DNA of 64,000 bases from Lewinella sp. LCG006 (GCF_040784935.1 NZ_CP160680.1:7443557-7507556), one strand, 5' to 3'; numbered from the stretch's first letter, positions 1-9,320 are shown. The notes: generated from the sequence alone by a model not told the origin. Made by a program: numbers and translations.

Positions 1-2
1 GC

Positions 3-1433
3 ATTGGGATTTGCCCCGGCGAAAGTGCCGAAGTATTCGGCCAAACCGTAGACGAAGCAGGTGAATACAGTATGACCTTTACCGCCGCCAATGGCTGTGA
101 TTCGGTGCATACCATTACCCTTATTCAATTGGAAAGCATTACGACCAGCGAATCCATTGATGACTTGTGTGCAGGAGATAGTGTAGAAGTTTTTGGTGAA
201 ACCGTCACAGAAGATGGGGTCTATCAACAAACTTTCACGGCGAGTAACGGCTGTGACTCCACCCATACCATCACCGTTACCGTCCTGCCAACCTTCACGA
301 CTACGGAAGAAGTATTCATTTGCGATGGCGAGAGTGTGGAAATATTCGGTCAACAGACCAGTGAAGCAGGCACCTACCAAGAGACCTACACCGGTAGCAA
401 TGGTTGTGATTCTACCCACGTGATTACCCTTACGGAAGAAACCTTCTCTGGTAGTGCTTACATTTTCCCACCCTGCCCTAGTGATCCTGAATCATGGATT
501 GTTTACATCAATACCAATGGAAACGGCGGGCCTTATACGGTGAGTTGGAATGGCAATGTGGTGGTCAACAATACCATTAACAATATTCCAGTTGGCGAAC
601 ACACAGCGATTGTGACCAGTGCCAACGGCTGTATGTATACCGTTGAATTCACTATACGCCCCTACAACCAACCCTGGTGGGGATTGGTGGCTGGACCAAA
701 TTGCAACAACCCTCAATCCGGCGAAATCCGCATCCAAACCGAGCCAACGGATGAAACCCTCAGCTTTAGTCTAGACGGCGTCAACTTCAGTGAAACGCCA
801 ATACTTAGTGGGCTCGCCGAAGGAGATTACACCTTGTACGTAAAATATGGCGATCGTTGTGTGGTAACCGAACCCATCACCGTTCCCGGTCCGGAAACTT
901 TCAGCCTGGCTTTGCCCGAAGACCAAACCATCAAATGGGGCGAAAGCCTAGCGATCGAGCCTACCACTGATGTTGGCCCGGGAGCCAGCTACCAATGGAC
1001 CCCAGGCAGTAGCCTCGATTGTCCGGTCTGTGAGAAGGTGATCGCTCAACCAGAAGAGACGACCCGCTACTTCCTCAAAGTCACCGACCAAAACGGTTGT
1101 ACCGAGGTGGATGACATACTCGTAAAAGTAGATCGCAGGATTCCCTACTACGTCCCAAATGCGTTTACGCCCAACAATGACGGGCAGAACGACTATTTCA
1201 CGGTTTACGCCGCAACGGGTGTAGAAGAAGTACAACAAATGATCATCTTCGACCGCTGGGGAGGTGAGGTCTACGTACGCACCAATTTCCCACCTAACCG
1301 TGAAGAATTGGGCTGGGACGGTCGTTCGCGTAAGCAACAGGTCTCTCCCGGTGTTTACGTTTACTACATCGAACTGCGACTCAATACTGGTGAGGTGGTC
1401 ATGGTGAAGGGAGATGTGGCATTGATCAAGTAG
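3..1433 (+). CDS. T9SS type B sorting domain protein, 5' end outside window
   Basis: The frame is open from base 3, so this is the C-terminal 476 residues of a larger secreted protein. Three near-identical modules of about 60-70 residues come first, each with a GxSVEVFG-like segment, a Tyr-x-x-T-(F/Y)-T segment and the motif NGCDS(T/V)H. SprB-like (PKD/Ig-like) segments follow. The last 90 or so residues start at VPNAFTPNNDGQND and contain IFDRWGGEVY and WDGR, which is the gliding-motility-associated C-terminal domain (type B CTD). Proteins with this CTD are exported by the type IX system and are often very large adhesins. The ligand cannot be told. The gene ends in TAG at 1431. Confidence 0.9.
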   Translation: MGICPGESAEVFGQTVDEAGEYSMTFTAANGCDSVHTITLIQLESITTSESIDDLCAGDSVEVFGETVTEDGVYQQTFTASNGCDSTHTITVTVLPTFTTTEEVFICDGESVEIFGQQTSEAGTYQETYTGSNGCDSTHVITLTEETFSGSAYIFPPCPSDPESWIVYINTNGNGGPYTVSWNGNVVVNNTINNIPVGEHTAIVTSANGCMYTVEFTIRPYNQPWWGLVAGPNCNNPQSGEIRIQTEPTDETLSFSLDGVNFSETPILSGLAEGDYTLYVKYGDRCVVTEPITVPGPETFSLALPEDQTIKWGESLAIEPTTDVGPGASYQWTPGSSLDCPVCEKVIAQPEETTRYFLKVTDQNGCTEVDDILVKVDRRIPYYVPNAFTPNNDGQNDYFTVYAATGVEEVQQMIIFDRWGGEVYVRTNFPPNREELGWDGRSRKQQVSPGVYVYYIELRLNTGEVVMVKGDVALIK

Positions 1434-1525
1434 AAAATTACGCACAATTGGGAACCATATAAGGCATATAAGTTTTCTAAAAAAGATACTTACTTATAGG
1501 TCTTATATGGTTCAAATTAACTTTG

Positions 1526-2059
1526 ATGAGAAAAATTGTTTATTACGTCGCAAGTTCATTGGATGGTTTTATTGCGGGACCCGGCGATGATATTAGCGAC
1601 TTCGTTCAACAGGGTGACGGCGTAACTCAATATCTAGAAGATTTACAAAGCTTTGATACGGTGATCATGGGGCGCAAAACCTATGAATTTGGTTATCAAT
1701 ACGGACTGATTCCCGGACAGCCTGCCTACCCCCACATGAATCATTTCATCTTTTCCAACTCACTTGTTATTGAGCATCTTCACGAAAAGGTTCACATCAA
1801 GAAAATAGACAGGAACTTTATTTTGGAACTCAAACAACAAGAAGGCACCGACATTTACCTCTGTGGTGGTGGGCAATTTGCCGGTTGGTTATTTAATGAA
1901 GGTTTGATTGACCAATTAAAAATCAAACTGAATCCAATAATTCTAGGAAAAGGGATTTCTCTATTTAGTGATGTTAAGAAAACTTATCACCTTGCTTTGA
2001 AAGACAACAAAAGCTTTCCTTCAGGGATGCAGATCATCTCTTATGACGTATTGTATTAA
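1526..2059 (+). CDS. Dihydrofolate reductase family protein (RibD C-terminal-like)
   Basis: A 177-residue protein of the RibD_C/DHFR-like fold. Visible motifs are the N-terminal strand RKIVYYVASSLDGFIAG, VIMGRKTYEF in the middle (NADPH-binding region), and IYLCGGGQFAGWLF followed by LNPIILGKGISLF near the C-terminus. Members such as YwjB and YyaP are putative NADPH-dependent reductases of unknown substrate, so no pathway is assigned. A TTG codon lies directly before the chosen ATG at 1526. The gene stands alone, with about 90 bases after the previous stop and 110 bases before the repeat element downstream. Confidence 0.85.
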   Translation: MRKIVYYVASSLDGFIAGPGDDISDFVQQGDGVTQYLEDLQSFDTVIMGRKTYEFGYQYGLIPGQPAYPHMNHFIFSNSLVIEHLHEKVHIKKIDRNFILELKQQEGTDIYLCGGGQFAGWLFNEGLIDQLKIKLNPIILGKGISLFSDVKKTYHLALKDNKSFPSGMQIISYDVLY

Positions 2060-2169
2060 GAAGGCTCCATATAAAAAAGTAGCATATTGTAATTCCGAAC
2101 GATTGACTTAGCAAAGCACCTCATCTTTGTCTTGTTATTTTGCGGCGTTAGTCCTTCACGTTTTTTCAC

Positions 2170-2331
2170 TAGAGTTGTTCTGTTGGGGGCTGTTTTAGCG
2201 AAAGCGCTAAAATTTCATTCTGAACGAGGCAGATTTTGCAGTCGAATGCGGGCAATTCGGCGAAAAATCTAACGAAGTTCAGGATGAAATTTTCCGCTTG
2301 CAGCAAAACTTGTCCCAGCAGAACAACTCTA
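2170..2331. repeat. TA-bounded inverted-repeat element, divergent copy A
   Basis: The ends are TAGAGTTGTTCTGTTGGG and its complement CCCAGCAGAACAACTCTA, with one mismatch. These match the ends of the two 164-bp elements at 10422 and 30287 at nearly every base, and the length is about the same (162 bp). The interior differs and carries its own imperfect palindrome (TTAGCG/CGCTAA, and TTTCATTCTGAAC against GTTCAGGATGAAA). It ends 16 bases before the acetyltransferase start codon and so forms its 5' leader. Confidence 0.75.
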
Positions 2332-2347
2332 CTAAAACCTCTTCTTC

Positions 2348-2956
2348 ATGCAAGGCCCCAATCCCAACACTACCTTCCCACTAGCGAATTACGACCGCCT
2401 TTGTTTTTTGAAAAACATTATCAAAAATCCCAACATCATTGTGGGCGATTACACCTATTATGATGATTTTGAAGATGTGCATAATTTTGAAAAAAACGTC
2501 AAATATCATTTTGACTTTGTGGGCGACCAGCTGATCATCGGCAAGTTTTGCATGATCGCTTCCGATGTCACCTTCATCATGAACGGCGCCAACCACCTTA
2601 CGGACGCGGTATCTACCTACCCTTTTGCCATTTTTGGTCACGGCTGGGAAGGAGCTATGGAGGGCAAAACCTACCCTAGCAAAGGAAATACCGTTATTGG
2701 AAATGATGTCTGGATTGGACATCGGGCGACCATCATGCCGGGGGTGACGGTGGGTGATGGGGCCATCATTGCTACCAATGCTACCGTCACCAAAGATGTA
2801 CCTGCTTATGCGGTGGTAGGTGGTAATCCCGCCAAGGTGATCAAAATGCGGTTCTCTGACGCAGAGATCACTCGCCTATTGGAGCTACAATGGTGGGATT
2901 GGCCGCTGGAGAAGATCACCGCTAATTTGGGGTGGTTGACGGGGAAGGAGGTCTAA
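2348..2956 (+). CDS. Vat-family (streptogramin A type) O-acetyltransferase, left-handed beta-helix
   Basis: A 202-residue hexapeptide-repeat acetyltransferase of the xenobiotic acetyltransferase (Vat/CatB) class. It opens with MQGPNPNTTFPL, resembling the GPNP start of Vat enzymes, and carries GKFCMIASDVTFIMNGANH with the histidine expected to be catalytic. GNDVWIGHRATIMPGVTVGDGAIIA and AVVGGNPAKVIK follow, then a C-terminal helical WWDWP segment. Vat enzymes acetylate streptogramin A antibiotics with acetyl-CoA. Activity on a drug is inference, since chromosomal homologues in environmental bacteria may have other substrates. The gene is preceded by an inverted-repeat element that ends 16 bases upstream. 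Confidence 0.88.
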   Translation: MQGPNPNTTFPLANYDRLCFLKNIIKNPNIIVGDYTYYDDFEDVHNFEKNVKYHFDFVGDQLIIGKFCMIASDVTFIMNGANHLTDAVSTYPFAIFGHGWEGAMEGKTYPSKGNTVIGNDVWIGHRATIMPGVTVGDGAIIATNATVTKDVPAYAVVGGNPAKVIKMRFSDAEITRLLELQWWDWPLEKITANLGWLTGKEV

Positions 2957-2957
2957 A

Positions 2958-3971
2958 TCAAGCAGCATGCTCTTCCCTCCACGCCTCAGGACCTACACCT
3001 TGCCAAGCTTTGAAAGCCCGCGAGAAAGCACTGGTACTTGCGTAATTGAGTAAATAAGCGACCTCACTAATACCAATGTCTGAGCGCCGAAGATAGCTTA
3101 GCGCAAAATCCTGCCGCAATTCTTTGAGGAGTTGTTTGTAAGTGTAGTTTTCTTCCTTCAACCGGCGCTGGAGGGTACGAGGGCTTACATTCAAGTAGTG
3201 GGCCACCTGCTCCACATTGGGAAAATCAGCTTGAGCGAGCTGGAGCATCGACTGTCGGACGGTGTTTGCGAAACCCGTTTTTTGGCTTAGCTGGGCAGAT
3301 TTCTGTTCGGCGTGCGCTACCAAGATGCGGAGTAATCCAAAATCATACGTAGAAATGCGTTGCTCCACCTGAGACTGATGAAGAACGATGGCAATCTCTC
3401 CTTTTCTGAAAATCAGAGGACATTTAAAGATACGCTGGTATTCGGATAATGCAGGCCCTTCTGCCCAGGGAACGTGAATAGCTGTCGGATGATACAGCCG
3501 TAGGGTGAGTGCCTGGAACTCGCGCAGTGTGAAGACCAGTACCCCTTCTACCGTATGACGATAAGCAAGCGGAGATTGCTGCTCCCAAAGCTTATTCTGC
3601 TGAAGTAAAACCTTGTAGTAAGCACCTTCTTTTTCCAGCTGCATGGGCAGTTCGCTGCACCCCAGATTAGCAAACTCGCAGCAGTACTCCAAGGCCTGTT
3701 TTACGGTTGCGCTGGTTTGGGTAATCTGCCCGATGAGACCCGCTGCCGAAAGGCTCAAGCCCTCTCCCATGTGAAGTCCGAGGCAGGGATCTTCCGTTTT
3801 GGCAATTGCTGCTTCAAGAATGGTATTATAAACCTCCCTGCTCAAGACACATTCAGGGGTGCTTAAAGTAGCCTCTGATTGCCCGCTCAGGGCAATCAAG
3901 TGCTCATAATCTGCTCCCTGCCGAGCGGCAAAGGCGGCTACATTGAGTACAAATCTTCCATTAAATGCCAT
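2958..3971 (-). CDS. AraC-family transcriptional regulator with N-terminal ligand-binding domain
   Basis: A protein of about 337 residues. The N-terminal 200 or so residues fit the arabinose-binding-like domain of OruR/ArgR-type regulators. The C-terminal 100 or so hold two helix-turn-helix motifs, with VEQVAHYLNVSPRTLQRRLKEE and ISEVAYLLNYASTSAFSRAFKAWQGVGPEAWR. The start was placed at ATG 3971 (MAFNGRF) rather than an upstream in-frame ATG at 4037, because a TATCTTTG promoter element lies only 3 bases upstream of it and the family normally starts this way. It is divergent from an SRPBCC gene. Its stop is one base after the stop of the convergent acetyltransferase, so the two genes end tail to tail. 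Confidence 0.88.
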   Translation of the reverse strand: MAFNGRFVLNVAAFAARQGADYEHLIALSGQSEATLSTPECVLSREVYNTILEAAIAKTEDPCLGLHMGEGLSLSAAGLIGQITQTSATVKQALEYCCEFANLGCSELPMQLEKEGAYYKVLLQQNKLWEQQSPLAYRHTVEGVLVFTLREFQALTLRLYHPTAIHVPWAEGPALSEYQRIFKCPLIFRKGEIAIVLHQSQVEQRISTYDFGLLRILVAHAEQKSAQLSQKTGFANTVRQSMLQLAQADFPNVEQVAHYLNVSPRTLQRRLKEENYTYKQLLKELRQDFALSYLRRSDIGISEVAYLLNYASTSAFSRAFKAWQGVGPEAWREEHAA

Positions 3972-3974
3972 ACT

Positions 3975-3982
3975 CAAAGATA
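3975..3982 (-). promoter_or_regulatory. TAnnTTTG (-7) promoter element of the AraC regulator gene
   Basis: The minus strand reads TATCTTTG, an exact match to the Bacteroidota -7 consensus, followed after 3 bases by the ATG at 3971. If used, it would give a leaderless or nearly leaderless mRNA. Confidence 0.45.
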
Positions 3983-4082
3983 CAAATTCTCCGCATTGGC
4001 GCGAAATGATAACAGACTGGCATTTGTGGTCAAGCAAACCTGATTTTATTAGCTGATCTTTGTAAAAAATAAATCAACAACG

Positions 4083-4532
4083 ATGAAAACCATCAGCACT
4101 TCTATCCTAATCGACGCCCCCATTGCTAGTGTTTGGGCGATATTGATGAATCAGGAAGCTTACCCTCAGTGGAATCCATTTATTCAGCAACTCAAGGGTG
4201 ATCTTGCCTCTGGCAATACCATTGAAGCCATCATCCAGCCCCCGGGGCAAAAGGCAATGCGCTTTACCCCGCTCGTGAAGGTGAACCAGCCAGAGCAAGA
4301 GTTTCGCTGGCTGGGTCATCTCTTTTTTCCTGGCATCTTTGACGGAGAGCATTACTTTTTGCTAGAGGATATCGGCGGAAAGCAGACGAAATTCATCCAC
4401 GGCGAGCAGTTTCGTGGGCTATTTGCTGGTCTTATCCTTAGATTGATTGGGGAGAGTACCAAGGCAGGGTTTGTAGCAATGAACGAGGCGCTGAAGGCAC
4501 GAGCAGAAACACTTAGTAGCGACCAAAAATAG
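4083..4532 (+). CDS. SRPBCC family protein (polyketide cyclase/START-like)
   Basis: A 149-residue single-domain protein. The N-terminus TISTSILIDAPIASVWAILMNQEAYPQWNPFIQQLKGDL is the typical first strand and helix of SRPBCC proteins (helix-grip fold binding a hydrophobic ligand). The C-terminal helix is GLILRLIGESTKAGFVAMNEALKARAE. It lies divergently 111 bases from the AraC regulator, which makes it a plausible target of that regulator, though this is inference from position only. The substrate is unknown. Confidence 0.85.
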   Translation: MKTISTSILIDAPIASVWAILMNQEAYPQWNPFIQQLKGDLASGNTIEAIIQPPGQKAMRFTPLVKVNQPEQEFRWLGHLFFPGIFDGEHYFLLEDIGGKQTKFIHGEQFRGLFAGLILRLIGESTKAGFVAMNEALKARAETLSSDQK

Positions 4533-4719
4533 CGCGCTAAAGCACACGAAACCTGCTCGAAAGTGAGGCCGAACAAATACCGTTTTAGATATGCACAATA
4601 GGTCCCGATGGGTCAAAGTTGAACGAATTGGCGCGCAGGTAGGAGGCCGGAGCGCGGGGTGCGGAGCAACCAAGGGCAAAGGATAGGAGCTGCTATGTAG
4701 GGAGTAGCGGATAGCCTGG

Positions 4720-4764
4720 TGCCTTCTCCCGTCCCTACTTTTCTAGTGGGGACGGGAGAAGGCA
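4720..4764. terminator. 16-bp perfect hairpin between convergent genes
   Basis: Bases 4720-4735 (TGCCTTCTCCCGTCCC) pair perfectly with 4749-4764 around a 13-base loop. It lies between the SRPBCC gene (+) and the DUF819 gene (-) and is best read as a bidirectional transcription terminator. The rest of 4533-4780 holds only G-rich, gene-free sequence. Confidence 0.7.
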
Positions 4765-4780
4765 TGACCTCAAAAAACAA

Positions 4781-5974
4781 TTAAAGCAGCACCTCCGCCA
4801 CAAAGAAACCGATGTAAGTGCCTAGTCCTGAACCGAGCGTACCCACCAGGATAGAAGGCAGAATAAGGTCGGTACGATGGAGGCTTTTGGCCAAAGCCAT
4901 GGCGGAAGATGCCCCTCCGACATTGGCCTGGCTGGCGATGGACACCAGGTCCCAGTCTTGCTTGAACAAGCCGCCAAGTAGGAAAATGAGCAGGCCATGT
5001 ACCAAGACAATGCTGGTGGTAAAAATAGTGATGGTGAGGGCCATTTCGCCGATCTCGCCCAGGGCGGCCAGCTCGCAAAAAGCGCCGATCACCGCCAAGA
5101 AGAGATAAACGAAAAACAACCCCAAAAGCTTGGCTCCGCTGATCCTTTGAATGGCAGGGATTTGTGCTAAAACCAAGGCAATGGTCGTAAGGATGAGAAT
5201 AGATGGAACCGATAGGCCATAATTAGCCAGCAGCTGGGTGAGCGCATCAGCCACCCACAAGGTGCCCGCCCCCAGGGCAAGTAACAAGCCCAATTGCATG
5301 GGATCTATGTTTTCGTCTTCACTTTGGATGGCGGTAATTTCTGCGGCCGTAAGCGGCGTCTGGCCAGTAAGTTGTTGACGTGGCCACCAGCTTTGAAGCA
5401 GTTTGGAAATCAGGAGCGTAGCGATCATCCAAAGGGCGGTGAGGATATTATCTACCGCTACGGTGCCGGCGTAGAGGTTGCCTTCTTCCATCATGTTGTA
5501 TTCGATGGCGATGGCGTTGAAATTTACGCTACCGCCCGTGTAAGTGCCCGTCATCATGCCCGCCAGGGCGCGATAGCTCTCACCCAAGGCGCTGCTCCCA
5601 CCTACCAACCAGACCGCGAAAACCGCCCCGATAGCCGTACACAGGGAACCGATGACAAACATGAACAACATGGGCAAACCCGCTTTCTTGAGTTCACTCA
5701 AATTGACACCTAATAAAAGAAAGAAAATAGAGATAGGCGCAACGTAGTGAAAGATGCCGTCGTACAAGACAGACCCCTGCGTAGCAGAAGGGATGATCCC
5801 TAAATTAGCCACTACCGCCGTGAGTAAGATGACCAATAAGGTAGTACCTAAATACCGTAGAATGGTATGCCTGTTGAGCCATTCGCTGATGACAATATTC
5901 AAGGCTAAAATGGCGAGAATAGCGAGGGGAGCTTGCATGAAAGAAGGGCTAAGCGTGGAAGTAAGGAACAGCAC
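4781..5974 (-). CDS. DUF819 family integral membrane protein
   Basis: A 397-residue, very hydrophobic protein with roughly ten membrane segments. Recognisable DUF819 (YjcL-like) features are the NIVISEWLNRHTILRYLGTTLL start, a glycine-rich turn GMMTGTYTGGSVNFNAIA near residue 140, and ASQANVGGASSAMALAKSLHR with a glycine-rich C-terminal segment LVGTLGSGLGTYIGF. The two matching inverted halves suggest a transporter-type fold. The substrate is unknown. A second possible start (MQAPLAIL) lies at 5938, directly before the first membrane segment. Confidence 0.85.
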   Translation of the reverse strand: MLFLTSTLSPSFMQAPLAILAILALNIVISEWLNRHTILRYLGTTLLVILLTAVVANLGIIPSATQGSVLYDGIFHYVAPISIFFLLLGVNLSELKKAGLPMLFMFVIGSLCTAIGAVFAVWLVGGSSALGESYRALAGMMTGTYTGGSVNFNAIAIEYNMMEEGNLYAGTVAVDNILTALWMIATLLISKLLQSWWPRQQLTGQTPLTAAEITAIQSEDENIDPMQLGLLLALGAGTLWVADALTQLLANYGLSVPSILILTTIALVLAQIPAIQRISGAKLLGLFFVYLFLAVIGAFCELAALGEIGEMALTITIFTTSIVLVHGLLIFLLGGLFKQDWDLVSIASQANVGGASSAMALAKSLHRTDLILPSILVGTLGSGLGTYIGFFVAEVLL

Positions 5975-6002
5975 GAAAATAAAAAGCGATTTTGTTTTTC
6001 AC

Positions 6003-6064
6003 AATAGTTAAATAAGCGCTTCATTTTAAGCCCGTCTGGCCAGCCGGACAGGCGTTTTAACTAT
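6003..6064. repeat. Nested inverted repeat in intergenic region
   Basis: AATAGTTAAA near 6003 pairs with TTTAACTATT ending near 6064, and between them lies a smaller GC-rich hairpin (GTCTGGC/GCCGGAC). It lies upstream of the DUF819 gene. The remaining bases up to 6273 show no supportable gene. Confidence 0.5.
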
Positions 6065-6273
6065 TTGAAAAACCTGAGAAAAATCGCAGTTTATTTTATG
6101 CGCAATACTAAGACATCCAAGATAGGAATAAAATTGGTAAAATCGATCCTGTGGATCGACCCCTCCAGCGGGACACATTTTGATGATGCTAGTAGCAAGC
6201 ATACTATCCATTCGGAATCCACTCTAATAGCCTAAATCAGTGCGCTAAGGGGTCGAAACCTACCCGAACGCAT

Positions 6274-6678
6274 TTACCTCCCCCTTTCCACCACCTTTCG
6301 GAGTGCCTCTAAATAGATTGCCCAGCAAAAGCTGGTTCGGCGAAAATGGTCGTTGATTTTATCCCAGCTGGTATGGGCAAATCGCAGGGTGGTAATGCCA
6401 TCTTCCCCTTCCTTGAGTTGAAAATGGATTTGGGTAGGCGTCCAGTCAGCGTCTGCCTGGGTCATTTGCCAGCTTATTTGCAGGGGTGTTGTGATCTCAA
6501 CGACCTTTGCACGCCAGTCGGAATCTTTGGTAAAGAAAAACTGGTATTCTGCACCCAGTGTGGGCTGCCCGGCGGCTTCTGTGGTCCACCAGGAGCACAA
6601 TCCTTCCGGGGTGGTGATGGCTTTAAAAACACGCTCAGCGGAGGCCTCGATGGTTAGGAGATGGTGAATGCTTGGCAT
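6274..6678 (-). CDS. SRPBCC domain protein (AHSA1-like)
   Basis: A 134-residue protein of the Aha1/AHSA1 branch of the SRPBCC fold. It contains IHHLLTIEASAERVFKAITTPEGLCSWWTTEA at the N-terminus, where the W-W-T motif is typical of this branch, and ends with a helix FCWAIYLEALRKVVERG. Such proteins bind small hydrophobic molecules and are often regulated beside ArsR-type genes, but none is present here. It is divergent from the phosphatase gene at 6751. Confidence 0.87.
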   Translation of the reverse strand: MPSIHHLLTIEASAERVFKAITTPEGLCSWWTTEAAGQPTLGAEYQFFFTKDSDWRAKVVEITTPLQISWQMTQADADWTPTQIHFQLKEGEDGITTLRFAHTSWDKINDHFRRTSFCWAIYLEALRKVVERGR

Positions 6679-6750
6679 AATTTGGTCGTTTAGCTCTTTT
6701 CAAGATACGCATTTTCTGTAATTTTAGGGATCAAAGAAAAACAACGACTT

Positions 6751-9114
6751 ATGCGACTATTGCTAACTTTTGGTTTTACGGTCATCTGTTCCTTTCTTTC
6801 CGCACAAACCATACAAGTTCTCCCCTATCTCCAAAAAGCAACACCTAACGGTATTTACGTTCTTTGGGAAACCGACCAGGGAGAAGAAAGCACGCTAGAA
6901 TGGGGCCCAACAACCGATTTAGGCAATACGACCACAGGCAATACAACGACAACGACTGCCAGCACCCGCATGCACGAGGTGCAACTGACGGGCCTGGAAC
7001 GGTTTACGACCTACTATTACCGCGTAAAAACGGGCAGTGCGGTATCTGACATCTTCAGTTTTAAAACGCCTCCTTTTGCCAGTGACAATGAGTCGTTTCG
7101 CCTACTCGCCATGAGCGATATGCAACGCGACGGTAACCAACCAGATAAATATCGTGAGATTATCCAGGATGGGGTGATTCCTTACCTCAATGATCATTTC
7201 AGCGGTACCCTTACCGAGGAGCTGGCACTGGTGATGATCCCTGGCGATTTGGTAGAAAATGGCAATGTCTACAGCCAGTGGAAAGACCACTTCTTCACAC
7301 CAGCGCAGCCACTCCTTAGCCGCATCCCCATCTATCCGGTGCCCGGGAATCACGAAAATAATTCAAATACCTTTTTCCAATATTTCAACCTGCCCGACAA
7401 TGGGAGCGCAGGCTCGGAAGAACATTGGTGGTACCATGATTATGGTAATCTGCGCATCATTGGGCTCGACTCTAATGGTCCTTACACCACGCAGCAACAG
7501 TTGGACTGGTTGGCAGATGTTTTGGCCACGACTTGTGACAATGAGGAGATTGATTTCGTCTTCGCCCAGCTTCATCATCCTCATCTTTCGGAATTATGGC
7601 TACCAGGAGAGTCTAATTTCACCGGTGAGGTCATCCAGCGATTAGAGGATTTTAGCAGCTCTTGCGGCAAGCCGAGCATCCATTTTTTCGGACACACGCA
7701 TGGTTACTCTCGTGGCCAGTCGCGGGATCACAAACACCTTTGGGTGAATGTAGCTACGGCAGGTGGCGCCATCGACCATTGGGGAGATTACCCGCAGGCG
7801 GATTATGATGAATTTACGGTTTCCCGCGATGAATGGGGATTTGTAACGGTGGATATTACAGCTGGTGAAGCACCACAATTCACCCTAAAAAGAATCAGCC
7901 GGGGGAACGAAGCCAACTTTCTAGACAATATGCTGGTTGATAGCCTGACGGTACGTAAAGCCGATCAGCAAGTAGATCAACCTACTGCCATCTTCCCTAA
8001 TTTCGACCTTGTTTCTCCAGAATGTGTTTTACTCAAGGCGGGTGATTTCTCTTCCGTTGTACCAGACGCCACCCACGGGCAAAGTCATTGGCAGGTTTTC
8101 GCCGATTGCGACGACCTCTCCAATCCCGTAGCTGAACGCTGGAAAAGCTACCAAAACCTCTACTTCAACGAAGACACCCAAGCCGGCGACGACCTCACCG
8201 ATGAGCGGATCACCGGGCTCGCTCCCAATACCAACTACTGCTGGCGGGTACGCTACCGCGATCGCGAGCTTAACTGGAGTGAATGGTCGGAAATCGTACC
8301 TTTTGCCACAGGCAATTCTTCTTTTTCCAATAATCTATTGCTCAATCCCGGGGCAGAAAACCTACTCCAATACTGGAATGCTACCCAAGGGATCACCGAA
8401 GCACTGACTTCTGGAGAATGCAATGGCATTGCTCCTCACAGTGGCAGCTACTACTTTGCCGTAGGCGGCTTGTGCGAAGAAAGTCCTTTTGCTCAATGTG
8501 TCCAGGAAATCAATGTAGTCGCCTTTGCTGACTCGATTGATACCGGCAACTGGCAGGCCAATTTCGGCGGCTACCTTGCCAATTTCTCCGGCAGTGATCG
8601 CCCGGCACTCTACTTGCGATTTCTGAATGAAGCGGGCACGGTATTGGACACAATCGCTGAATTTGCCAGTTTAAGCAGCAACTGGACGCTGGTAGATGAA
8701 TTTCATAGTATTCCTCCCCAAACCCGCTTGATTGAGTTTGTACTCACAGGCACCCGCAATGCCGGCACGGATAATGATAGTTATTTTGATGACTTGTTTT
8801 TGCGCGTGGGTAACATGACTGACGCTTGCTCAGAATACATCACGGGCAACTCTTCGGCATCTCCTCCTGCGAAATCACTACAGGTAGCTCCCAACCCTTG
8901 GTCGAATACTTGCCGGATACTGTTGCCGAATGCCAGTGCCGAAGAAATGACCCTTCACCTAACCAATGACATTGGCCAGAAGGTTCCCGTTCGCTTTACT
9001 CAAGAGGGCAATCAGTTCTTACTGGAACGATCAAGTCTAAGTGCAGGGATTTATTTCTTCAGCATAAGACAGGCTGGCGTACTGATAGGAAGTGGCCGAT
9101 TTGTAGTGGAGTAG
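6751..9114 (+). CDS. Secreted purple acid phosphatase-like metallophosphoesterase with T9SS type A CTD
   Basis: A 787-residue protein. Residues 1-19 are a signal peptide ending LSAQ. A fibronectin-III-like purple acid phosphatase N-domain follows (about 20-105). The calcineurin-like phosphoesterase core carries metal-ligand motifs MSDMQ, IPGDLVENG, VPGNHENN, QLHHPH and FGHTHG (about 117-335). A second Fn3-like domain ends in ELNWSEWS (about 420-520), then comes a jelly-roll-like segment starting NLLLNPGAEN. The last 85 or so residues (QVAPNPWSN ... LSAGIYFFSI) form a type A sorting domain for T9SS export. It probably hydrolyses phosphate esters at the cell surface or outside the cell. The substrate is not evident. 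Confidence 0.92.
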   Translation: MRLLLTFGFTVICSFLSAQTIQVLPYLQKATPNGIYVLWETDQGEESTLEWGPTTDLGNTTTGNTTTTTASTRMHEVQLTGLERFTTYYYRVKTGSAVSDIFSFKTPPFASDNESFRLLAMSDMQRDGNQPDKYREIIQDGVIPYLNDHFSGTLTEELALVMIPGDLVENGNVYSQWKDHFFTPAQPLLSRIPIYPVPGNHENNSNTFFQYFNLPDNGSAGSEEHWWYHDYGNLRIIGLDSNGPYTTQQQLDWLADVLATTCDNEEIDFVFAQLHHPHLSELWLPGESNFTGEVIQRLEDFSSSCGKPSIHFFGHTHGYSRGQSRDHKHLWVNVATAGGAIDHWGDYPQADYDEFTVSRDEWGFVTVDITAGEAPQFTLKRISRGNEANFLDNMLVDSLTVRKADQQVDQPTAIFPNFDLVSPECVLLKAGDFSSVVPDATHGQSHWQVFADCDDLSNPVAERWKSYQNLYFNEDTQAGDDLTDERITGLAPNTNYCWRVRYRDRELNWSEWSEIVPFATGNSSFSNNLLLNPGAENLLQYWNATQGITEALTSGECNGIAPHSGSYYFAVGGLCEESPFAQCVQEINVVAFADSIDTGNWQANFGGYLANFSGSDRPALYLRFLNEAGTVLDTIAEFASLSSNWTLVDEFHSIPPQTRLIEFVLTGTRNAGTDNDSYFDDLFLRVGNMTDACSEYITGNSSASPPAKSLQVAPNPWSNTCRILLPNASAEEMTLHLTNDIGQKVPVRFTQEGNQFLLERSSLSAGIYFFSIRQAGVLIGSGRFVVE

Positions 9115-9320
9115 GAAGCCTTCAGGTGCGGGGTGCGATTTTCAGTGCGAAGTGCGAGGTCCGGCCGTAATTGTGTGATCGCAATCTACGATTGGAGTTA
9201 GATACGAATTTAGGTGCGGGGGTGCGTATAGACTAACCCTTACACACCTTAACACCTACCCAACCTTTACCCTTTTTCCAGCTTGCAAAATTTTACCTTC
9301 ATTAAGTATATAAAACAAAC

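Noticed and set aside
4419..4679. Minus-strand ORF over the SRPBCC 3' end
   Set aside because: It overlaps a supported gene and has unlikely composition.
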